NCBI GenBank assembly: GCA_016718825.1
Contig: JADKCL010000021.1
Coordinates: forward strand, 74,355-138,354
Source of the DNA: Bacteroidota bacterium
GTDB lineage: Bacteria; Bacteroidota; Bacteroidia; J057; JADKCL01
DNA length: 64,000 nt
Direction of reading: 5' to 3'
Positions 9,206 through 16,790 of the stretch are shown piece after piece (position 1 is the first letter of the stretch; every line of letters begins with the position of its first letter). The notes below the pieces were generated by a model, which did not search any database, was not told where the DNA came from, and saw only the letters and a program-made list of their open reading frames with translations. Position numbers and translations under genes: made by a program.

Positions 9206-9534
9206 GGGAGGTCGTTTTCAGGTGTTACAGTAATGGCGCCGATCGTATCGTATTGTGCGGTGGCTAATAAATAGCCAAAATGGTCATTTTCATCGATTTT
9301 GAGGGCATGACTTTGCAATTTGCGGTTGGCGCCCTCGCTCAGCAGGTTGAAAAAAAATGGAAACAGGATCGCGCTCTGATAAGGCTCTTCCTTCTTGGGC
9401 ATGGTCAGGCTCAGCGGCGGCTTGGTAGTATCCCGCAACCAAAGCGGGTCGTAGACAAACCAATACTGCCGCTGATCGTCTTCGGTCAGCCGCCCGACAA
9501 GTTCGTCATTGCGGTATACAAGCCCCAAACGCAT
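9202..9534 (-). CDS. hipS: HipS-like protein (HipA N-terminal subdomain 1)
   Basis: A 110-residue protein matching the N-terminal subdomain of HipA: LGLVYRNDELVGRLTEDD at the start, the typical PPLSLTMP motif near residue 40, and FFFNLLSEG near residue 60. In fused HipA these residues precede the kinase; in HipBST systems the separate HipS neutralises HipT. It lies between hipB (TAATG overlap, 9532-9536) and hipT (ATGA overlap, 9202-9205), which fixes gene order B-S-T and implies coupled translation. Function as antitoxin is inferred from the E. coli O127 system. Confidence 0.8.
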   Translation of the reverse strand: MRLGLVYRNDELVGRLTEDDQRQYWFVYDPLWLRDTTKPPLSLTMPKKEEPYQSAILFPFFFNLLSEGANRKLQSHALKIDENDHFGYLLATAQYDTIGAITVTPENDLP

Positions 9535-9743
9535 TATTTAGCCTTCTTGAGTACCAATTCGAATTCCAAACCCAACACATCTGCCAACCGCGTCAATGTC
9601 CCCAAGGTCGGATTGCTCCTTCCGGTTTCCAAGGCCTTCAAAGTGCGCAGCCCGACGCCCGCCAATGCAGCAAGCTGCTCTTGGGTCATGGCCAAGGTTT
9701 CCCGCCTTTTTCTCATTTCCGAAATTACATGCTGAGCTTCCAT
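9534..9743 (-). CDS. hipB: HipB-like Xre family DNA-binding antitoxin
   Basis: A 69-residue helix-turn-helix protein of the Cro/CI type. The HTH spans about residues 16-40 (TQEQLAALAGVGLRTLKALE), followed by the typical NPTLGTLTRLADVLGL helix. It should bind operators upstream and repress its own operon, and may strengthen neutralisation of the kinase. It is first in the hipBST operon; its TAA overlaps the hipS ATG by one base. A promoter-like sequence lies upstream at 9812-9842, and two related inverted repeats lie further out (9911-9926 and 9973-9988). Confidence 0.87.
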   Translation of the reverse strand: MEAQHVISEMRKRRETLAMTQEQLAALAGVGLRTLKALETGRSNPTLGTLTRLADVLGLEFELVLKKAK

Positions 9744-9811
9744 TTCAAATTCCGATTCGCCACCACCACATTATTACGGTTCAAAAATGCCATACTCAGC
9801 ACTTCTGTGAA

Positions 9812-9842
9812 CAAATCTACGCCATTTTGCCCCAAAAAGCAA
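9812..9842 (-). promoter_or_regulatory. Candidate Bacteroidota-type promoter for hipBST
   Basis: Read on the minus strand, TAGATTTG (9819-9812) matches the Bacteroidota -7 consensus TAnnTTTG exactly, and TTG (9842-9840) lies 20 bases upstream, within the spacing reported for Flavobacterium-type promoters. It would give a leader of about 60 bases before the hipB ATG at 9743. It is a motif match only, without expression evidence. Confidence 0.4.
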
Positions 9843-9910
9843 GAAAACAGGCAATACACAGCCCCTTTTGATGAATTTAATTGTGAAGAGAAGGCAATTT
9901 CCATCCAAAG

Positions 9911-9926
9911 GTGCATCAAACAGCAC
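9911..9926. repeat. Inverted repeat GTGCATCAAACAGCAC, candidate operator copy 1
   Basis: A 16-base element with GTGC/GCAC ends in the gap between the divergent hipB and asnB genes. It matches a second element at 9973-9988 at 13 of 16 positions. HipB proteins bind short inverted repeats upstream of their operon, so this pair is a reasonable operator candidate. It is about 90 bases upstream of the candidate hipB promoter, so it could instead serve asnB. Confidence 0.4.
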
Positions 9927-9972
9927 TTATTGCTGGTTATGATAGGCTAAAATCGACAAAAAACAATTCAAC

Positions 9973-9988
9973 GTGCATCATAATGCAC
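9973..9988. repeat. Inverted repeat GTGCATCATAATGCAC, candidate operator copy 2
   Basis: A perfect 6-base inverted repeat (GTGCAT-CATA-ATGCAC) and the better of the two related elements in the 335-base hipB-asnB gap. The two copies are 62 bases apart, about six helical turns, which would suit looping or cooperative binding. Whether HipB or another regulator binds it is not known. Confidence 0.42.
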
Positions 9989-10078
9989 TTTACGTATTGA
10001 AGGTGGATGCGTCGAGTTTGCGCAAGTTTTCTTCCACCTGTTGCGCAATCCTTTGACATATCCGTACTTCGCTTTCCT

Positions 10079-11959
10079 ATGTGTGGCATTTTAGGATATT
10101 ACAAGGCTGGTGGATTTCGGAAAGAAGACATCTTGCATGCGCAACGCGCTTTGCAGGCGCTCAATCACCGCGGCCCAGACGGCGAAGGCATCTGTCTCAT
10201 CGACAGCCATACAGGCAAGTCATGGACGTATCAGACCAAGGATACCCCAAGCGATATCGTCACGGATTTAAACGCCGAATCATACCCCGAAGGCAGTGCC
10301 GACCTCTTGCTCGCCCAACGGCGCCTGAGCATTTTTGACTTGTCGAGTCGTGGATATCAGCCGATGCGCGACCAAAAAGGCAACGTCATTGTTTTCAATG
10401 GCGAGGTTTACAACTGGTATGAGCTGCGCGACGAGTTAAAAACCCGGGCCCACAAGTTTACCACGGAGTCAGATACCGAGGTTGTGCTCGCAGCCTACCG
10501 GCAATGGGGTCCCGAATGCGTACAACGCTTCAATGGCATGTGGTCGATGATCATTTGGGATGCCATTCAGCAGCGCGTTTTCGTGGCCAATGACCGCATT
10601 GGCATCAAACAGCTCTACCAATGGGGCAATGCCGAGGAATGGATGCTTGCCTCCGAAATCAAGGCGATTCGCACCCTTCCTCATGGCCCCAAAGCACTTG
10701 ATGCCGCCACCGTGGACTTTTTCTTGAAATACGGGCAAATCGATTTGACGATGCAAACGGTCTTGCGCGATGTGCAACGGTTTGCTCCAAGTCATTTTGT
10801 AAAGGCTAGAGTCCAAGAATTGCCGACCGCACCCAAGCAGCGATTCTGGGATTTTCCAACCACGGGCATTCGCAAGATCAGCTTGGAGGATGCAACGCAG
10901 GAACTCCGGAGTTTGCTCGATGACTCCATCCGACTGCGGATGCGCACCGATGTCCCTTGGGGGACCACCCTTTCAGGCGGACTCGACAGCAGCAGCATTG
11001 TTTATGCTGCCTACAAACTGCACCTCAAGCTTGGAAAAACCGAACCCATCCACACATTTACAGCAATTTTCCCGGGCAAGGATGGGGACGAATCGGCCTT
11101 TGTACGCTTCATTGAGGGTGAATTGGGTCTTGATGCAAAGTACACCAATCCCCTGGAAAATTTTGATTTTGAGGACTTTGAGCGCTTCATGTACCACCAG
11201 GATCAACCCGTTGTCAGCACCTCGATGTATGCACAATGGGCAGTCATGAAAGCGGTGGGGCAGACCGATGTGACGGTATTGCTGGATGGTCAAGGCGGCG
11301 ACGAACTGTTTGGCGGCTACCATCACCATTTTTACAAATATGCCCGCGCTTTGATGCTCCAAGGCAAAGTCAATGCCTCCAACCAACTGGTCGATGAGTA
11401 CAGTTTGCTCAAAGGCTGGGATGCCAAAACGGTCAAAAAGACGGTTCGCGACGATGTAAAATTATATCTGAAACTCAAGTTGGGCAGCAAACTCCCCGGA
11501 CCACCACAAATCACGGCTTGGAATGCAGCGGCATCCCTCTCAGATGTGCTCAAACTGGATTTGAGTTCGTTTATCATGCCTAGCTTGTTGCGTTACGAAG
11601 ACCGCAACTCGATGGCATTTGGAATTGAGGCACGTTTGCCGTTTCTCGATTACCGCATCGTGGAGTTTGCCATGACGATTCCTGACGAATACAAAATCCG
11701 GGAGGGCTGGCAGAAGTTCATTCTTCGCAAGGCTATGCCTGATCTGCCTGAAAAAATTCGCTATCGTAAGGACAAAAAAGGTTTTACGACGCCGCACGAG
11801 GAATGGATCATGGAATTCCGCAGCCGATTTGAGGGCTATGCTCAAGCCGCGTTGGAGGGTGGCGCGGTCAATCCATGGCCAACAAAATCACTTGCGCAAC
11901 TAGACAGCAAGCAGCTTTTCCGCTTGGCAAGTCTCGGCGCATGGATGATGAGGGTCTGA
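10079..11959 (+). CDS. asnB: Asparagine synthase (glutamine-hydrolysing)
   Basis: A protein of about 626 residues. The start at 10079 is set by MCGILGYY, since the N-terminal nucleophile class needs Cys2 exposed after Met removal; the longer frame from 10007 would bury it. The glutaminase domain shows NHRGPDGEG and FNGEVYNWYELRDEL; the synthetase domain shows the ATP motif SGGLDSS (about residues 299-305) and LDGQGGDELFGGY. It makes asparagine, or amidates another carboxylate, from ATP and glutamine. AsnB paralogs are common in polysaccharide clusters, and this one lies between the acetamidino-sugar genes and a glycosyltransferase, so a role in surface-sugar amidation is possible. Confidence 0.9.
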   Translation: MCGILGYYKAGGFRKEDILHAQRALQALNHRGPDGEGICLIDSHTGKSWTYQTKDTPSDIVTDLNAESYPEGSADLLLAQRRLSIFDLSSRGYQPMRDQKGNVIVFNGEVYNWYELRDELKTRAHKFTTESDTEVVLAAYRQWGPECVQRFNGMWSMIIWDAIQQRVFVANDRIGIKQLYQWGNAEEWMLASEIKAIRTLPHGPKALDAATVDFFLKYGQIDLTMQTVLRDVQRFAPSHFVKARVQELPTAPKQRFWDFPTTGIRKISLEDATQELRSLLDDSIRLRMRTDVPWGTTLSGGLDSSSIVYAAYKLHLKLGKTEPIHTFTAIFPGKDGDESAFVRFIEGELGLDAKYTNPLENFDFEDFERFMYHQDQPVVSTSMYAQWAVMKAVGQTDVTVLLDGQGGDELFGGYHHHFYKYARALMLQGKVNASNQLVDEYSLLKGWDAKTVKKTVRDDVKLYLKLKLGSKLPGPPQITAWNAAASLSDVLKLDLSSFIMPSLLRYEDRNSMAFGIEARLPFLDYRIVEFAMTIPDEYKIREGWQKFILRKAMPDLPEKIRYRKDKKGFTTPHEEWIMEFRSRFEGYAQAALEGGAVNPWPTKSLAQLDSKQLFRLASLGAWMMRV

Positions 11960-11967
11960 GCGCAAGA

Positions 11968-12543
11968 TCAGGCGCTTTTCCGAACGTATTTCGTAAGAAT
12001 CACGATTTTCTGGCCTTCGACGCGGCCTTCGATTTGCTCGGCATTGTCGTGGACGAGCGTGATGTTGCGTACCGCAGTGCCGCGTTTGGCAGTGAAATTG
12101 GCACCTTTGACATCGAGACTCTGCGTGAGAATCACGGTGTCGCCCGCTTGCAAAATGGCTCCGAAGGCATCTTTGTGAACGGTCACTTCTTCCTTTTCGT
12201 CGAGTTCTGCTTGGGCCCAAGCGAGTGTTGCCTCGTCGAGGTAAAGCATGTCGATCAGGTCTCCCGACCAACCCTGCGGACGCAGGAAATCGAGCATGCG
12301 GTAGGCGACGACCTGCACAGCCGGAACCGTGCTCCACATGCTGTCATTGAGGCAACGCCAATGGTTGGCATCGATTTTTTCAGGTTCCAACAACTGCGTG
12401 CGACAAGTGGCACAGGCCCAAATGCAGTCGTCAGCGCTTTCCCCGGATTTGGGTGCGACCACGAAGGCATCCAAATGGTCTTTTGCGCCACACAATTCGC
12501 AGGCGGATCCGCTGCGCTCTTCCAATGTTTTCTCGATACTCAT
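11968..12543 (-). CDS. yjdM: PhnA domain protein (YjdM family)
   Basis: A 191-residue protein. Two cysteine pairs form a zinc ribbon near the N-terminus (CELC at about 15-18 and CATC at about 44-47). The C-terminal PhnA domain is seen in DAFGAILQAGDTVILTQSLD and FTAKRGTAVRNI, residues about 120-190. Despite the old name the family has no proven role in phosphonate breakdown. It ends eight bases from the asnB stop on the opposite strand, so the two genes converge with almost no room for a terminator. The substrate or partner is unknown. Confidence 0.88.
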   Translation of the reverse strand: MSIEKTLEERSGSACELCGAKDHLDAFVVAPKSGESADDCIWACATCRTQLLEPEKIDANHWRCLNDSMWSTVPAVQVVAYRMLDFLRPQGWSGDLIDMLYLDEATLAWAQAELDEKEEVTVHKDAFGAILQAGDTVILTQSLDVKGANFTAKRGTAVRNITLVHDNAEQIEGRVEGQKIVILTKYVRKSA

Positions 12544-12670
12544 CGTTCAACCAATAAATTCGGGTGCAATATCGGCAATTGAAACGAGACATGCCCGTTT
12601 CAAGTTTGGAATGCTCCGTGTCGCGGTGGTAACTTCGTCGCGCGGATTCGCAGGAATCCTTTGATTTTGG

Positions 12671-14015
12671 ATGGAACAACAGCGGAAAAAGGTCTTGTTC
12701 ATAGCACACCACTTCCCGCCCTTGGGGGGCCCGGGTGTGTACCGTGCGACGCGCTTTGCGCAGCACTTGACCGAGATGGGTTATGAACTCCATGTTCTCA
12801 CCGTGGCCCTCAGTGACATCAAGGAAGGTGCCTATCCTTCGGATGAATCCATGGAAAAGGCATTGCCCAAAGACCTCAAAATCACCCGCATATCGATCGA
12901 TTACAACGCCAAGTTGCGTGACAAGCTGGTAAAGCTGCATATCATGCGATTCGTTTGGATGTTGTTTTGGTTCAGGTGGTGGGAGCCGTCTGCACGTTGG
13001 CCGCGGCATTGTTTGCAGCCCGCCTTGGACATTATCGACCGGGAAGGGATCGACCTCGTCTGGACGAGTTCGGGGCCATTTGTCGCCACATTGCTCGGGC
13101 ATCGCCTCAAAAAACGCCGCAAGATCAAATGGGTAGCCGATTTGCGGGACCCTTTTACGGAGGCCTACTTCTGGGTGTGGCCGACCAAATGGCACTGGTT
13201 TTTCAGCCGGTGGATGGAAAAGCGCATTTGGGGCAAGGCGGATAAGCTCGTCGTGACCTGCCCGGCGCTCAAGGACCAATATTTGCGACGCGGCGTCACC
13301 ACAGCCGACAAAATCACCGTGATCACCAATGGATTCTGAAAGCAAATCCATTCTGAAACTGGGATTTGGCGGGACATTGTTCCGGCACCGGCCCGGCATT
13401 GACGATCGGCGATCCTTGAGCCGCATGGTCAAGGCGTGGTTTTGGGAATACCGGCCCGACTTCTTCATTCCGACCTCACGCTGTGGTTTTTACCTTTTCC
13501 GTGGTGTGGCCAAGTTCAAGGAAAAATATCCCGAATTGGCGGGGCAACTCCAAGTCGAAATCTGGGGAAACATCGATCCGGAAAATCAGCGGCAGGTGAA
13601 TGCGATGGGCATTCAAGACATCGTGACGATCGAAGGCTACCGCGAGCGTGCGGCTTCGCGCGCAAAGTTGGATGCCTGCGATGCGCTCTTCTTGCCGCTG
13701 GAACTCGCAAAAGCAGGTTACAAACCGCTGCTCATTCCAGGAAAAGTCTTCGAATACCTCCAAGCCGGCAAGCCGGTCCTCACCATCGGGCAAGACTCGG
13801 ATGCGCTCGACATCATGAAAAAGTCAGGTTTGGGCGTCGTTCATGGCCCGGATGATGCAGAAGGTATTGCAGAAAGCCTGCGTCAGTTGATTTTGGACAA
13901 GGACATCTTGGCAAGCAAATATGTCGCCGATGCAGAATTTGTGTCGCAATTCGATTTCAAGCACCTCGCTGCGCAACTTGCAGCTGTTTTTGAGGAGGTT
14001 TCCGATTCGAAATAG
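12671..14015 (+). pseudogene. GT4-like glycosyltransferase, split by one frameshift
   Basis: Two adjacent frames encode one protein. The first (12671-13339) begins KVLFIAHHFPPLGGPGVYRATR, a GT4-type N-terminal donor domain, and stops just after VITNGF. The second (13329-14015) continues with LKLGFGGTLFRHR and the C-terminal domain, including PGKVFEYLQAGKPVL. In intact family members TNGF is followed directly by such a segment, so a single shift near 13336-13340 separates the halves; skipping the T before GAAAGC restores one frame of about 447 residues. No other damage is visible. It may be a recent mutation or a sequence error. As a cytoplasmic glycosyltransferase it would fit the surface-glycan genes nearby. 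Confidence 0.78.
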
Positions 14016-14058
14016 GAAGGAAATTTTGCAGCAGCAACGGGAAAAAGGTTCAACCTGA

Positions 14059-16790
14059 TTATTCGACCTGGAAAATGCGCCTGTCCATCTTGCGATCGCC
14101 ATTGTCTTCAATCTGATAACGCAAAATGCGCCCATCAGACAAGACCAAACCGAAAAGGTCAAGGCTTTCTCCCCAGACGATTTGGCTCACGCTGCCTTTC
14201 AGCGGAATTTCGCCGATGATATAGCCATGATCCAGGTCCTGTCGCACTTGAAAAACGCCCACCGAATCTTCCTTCACGTACACCAATCGCTCATTTGCTA
14301 CAAACCTCAACTTCTTTACGTTGCCCGAAACAATTCGGACAGAAGCGGCATTTTCTGCAAGTGCCTTGCCGGTTGGCAAAGTGCAGAAAGCATCCTTCGG
14401 TAGTACCAATAAGCCAACACAGACAAGGTTCGGCAAAGGCCAAAACGCGTCCTTCTGACTTCCCAAGTTTGCGTCGTAACCTTGCCATCTTGCGAAAAAT
14501 GACCAACAAATCCTGCCAAATCGAAATAAATCCATCTGACACCTCGCACATTTCACCAGCCCAGACAAAGTCCCAGCTAAACAAAATACCGTTTTCCTGC
14601 AGGACACAGTCCTTGCTGCTTCTTAAGCTTCCATCAATTCCGTATCGCTCGAGCTTGACCGTGTCTGCATCGTCGCGGCAGACAATCACCAATTCGTCGC
14701 CATCGCACTGGAACACAGCCATCAACTTGGGCAGGCTGGGCAAATTGGCGGCTGTGCGGATCAAAATATCCTTCCCGAACTTGGAATTGGACTCCAAGCA
14801 CTTTGCCTGACAAGCCTGAGCCTTCTGGTGAGTACAGAAACATCTTGGTTCGGTTGCTGGGTTCTTGCAGGAGCAAGACTTCTTCGCCCTCCCCAATGGC
14901 TTCCGGCCAGTGGAAATATTCAACATCGCCGTTCCAATTCCACCGGGCGAGCCAAAGGTGTTTGCCTTCGTGACCCAAGGTGAGATTCTGATCACCAGCC
15001 TCTTTTCCCCCATACCAACGAATATTCTTGTTCAGCCGCAAGCTGAAGTCCTTGGATCTACTTCTGGCATTGAAGGCACTCGTAAACCGGCCGATATCCG
15101 TACTGACCAGGCTGTCGGGCTTCAGAAACACGTTCAACAGGTGCATCTGTGAGAGATTGCCTTGATTGGCCTGCGCACTCAAAAAACCGTAGGCGATTTC
15201 CTTCGCCACTTCACGGGCCTCCGCGCCGCGCAATTGGGGAAACAAATCAGCCAAAATCGCCAGAAAGGTTCCGCGCCGTTCGTAGGCGGTATGTTGATTG
15301 TAAAGCCCTTGAATTTGCGTGGCCATGTCCACCGCCGGGACATTCACTTCCTTCAAATACAGGCGCAGACAAGCTTCGCTTTGTTTGAGATCGTGCCAAC
15401 CCAACAGCAGGGTCACCAAGGTGCGGTCGAGCCGATCCATCTTGGCACGCAGTAACCGTGCAGCCTCCAGATAATCAAGCTGCTCCAAGGCGGCCTCTAC
15501 GCAGCGCTCATATTGCTCCAGTGCCTTCTTTTCCTTGGACAGCAGGCGGTAGAGGTCACCTGCCTTCTCCCACTGCTTGAGTTCGAGGTAAATGTCGATC
15601 GCCTCGAGGTAAAGACCGGCCTTTTCGAGGCATTCTGCGGCGGCTTTTGGGTTTTTGAGATGCTCCTTGTAAATCAATGCCGCTTCGCGGTACATTTTCC
15701 CTTGTTGCAAAACGTTGGCGGCGGCCTGGAAATCGTGGAGCAAGTGGGCAAAAATATAGGCCGCTTTGGCAAAATCACCCGCTGCTACGGCTTCATTGGC
15801 AGCGTTGCGGTAGCGGTCGCGCAAGGTTTGGTAGCGGCTGGAATCAACATTCCAGGTGCCGGAACTCGTGCCGCCGCTGAATTTGTTCCAGTCATAGCGG
15901 GTGTCCCGCTGTTGAAGGTCGCTCCCAGCCTCCCCGGTGCCGCGATTCGCAAAAGGATTGTCCAGGGGAATGGCATATTTCAGCGCCTCATCCAAGTTTC
16001 TGTCAAGCATTTCCATGAGGCGGTCAAGGGCATCCATGCGCTTGCCGTCGAGCCCTTTGGTCCTTTCGCCAAGCCAACTCGCAAACTTCGCAAATGCCTT
16101 GTAGCCTTCGCCTTCCTCGCCATGCCCCTCGGGGAATTGCTCCATGAGGCCCTTGGTCATCGACAAAGCACCTTTGAAAAGGCCCGATTTGAAGCGATTC
16201 ACAATGCTGTCGTCGTCCTTGTCTGCACCTGGAATATCGTCCAAGGACTTTCGTTCCTTGCTGCCGCGCAGTTGATCCATGGCCTCCTCCAAACTCGGCT
16301 GCGGCACCCGCGCATCTTGCAATGGTGGCACAGGCGCAAATCCCGGGTGGGCATGCCCCCAATTTCCTTGCTTTTCTTCGCCCAATTCGAAGCATTCTAC
16401 CCAGTCAATACGATCAGAAGCTTCAAATCCCACCATTCCGAGACTAGGATGGTAAAACTGTCGCTCAAAAAGCAGGTTTCGATCGAGTTCGGCGGGAGTA
16501 ACATCCGGAAACAAAGCGGCCCCCACTGGCAAAACCAACTTTTTGCCCAACAAATAGCAGGGTTGCAGCAAATTTTCAGGGACTGGGCCTGAATAATTCG
16601 CAAAAATCACCAGCAATCCCGCAGGATTCCGAGATTTCAGGCTTTCGGGAACAAGATAAGCTTCCAATTGCACCAAAGGAATGCCCCAAGGCTGGATGGT
16701 GAGCAGCCATTCGCGCAAATCTGAGCCACGCAAGAAGGCGGCCTGGACCTTCTGCCTGGAAAAATCCTTGTAGATCAGGCGTGTTTTCAT
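14059..16790 (-). pseudogene. TPR and beta-propeller protein of a MoxR-vWA-bpX ternary system, 3' part frameshifted twice
   Basis: The intact frame (16790-14634) gives 718 residues with an N-terminal bpX6-like domain, an acidic linker, about five TPR-like helical repeats (residues about 330-490) and the start of a propeller-like beta region. Homologous-looking propeller sequence continues in two other frames: one ending near 14500 (ILIRTAANLPSLPKL to GFISIWQDLLVIF), the next to the stop at 14059 (ARWQGYDANLGSQKDAF onward). One shift fits a T4 run (plus-strand AAAA 14763-14766), the other a T5 run (plus-strand AAAAA 14495-14499); removing one base in each gives about 910 residues. The ATG overlaps the upstream stop as ATGA (16787-16790). 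Assignment to bpX6 is from recollection of the family, not a search. Confidence 0.68.

Larger units (their letters stand above)
9744..10078. other. Intergenic region between divergent hipB and asnB
   Basis: This 335-base gap has no convincing gene; the short frames in it lack recognisable features. It is visibly AT-richer than the flanking genes. It holds the candidate hipBST promoter and the two related inverted repeats listed separately. I saw no clear TAnnTTTG promoter for asnB. Confidence 0.6.

Noticed and set aside
9725..9919. A 64-codon minus-strand frame in the hipB-asnB gap as a possible extra antitoxin
   Set aside because: It overlaps hipB and the candidate promoter and shows no antitoxin-like motif.
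13325..13345. Programmed +1 frameshift in the glycosyltransferase (TTC TGA)
   Set aside because: Unlike prfB there is no slippery CTT-type codon before the stop and no upstream purine stimulator that I can see; mutation or sequence error is simpler.
12431..13468. A 345-codon open frame on the minus strand
   Set aside because: It covers the glycosyltransferase N-terminus in antisense and overlaps the phnA start; no protein features were seen.
15513..16592. A 359-codon open frame on the plus strand
   Set aside because: It lies opposite the TPR part of the bpX6-like gene, which has coherent repeats; no motif or start signal supports the plus-strand frame.
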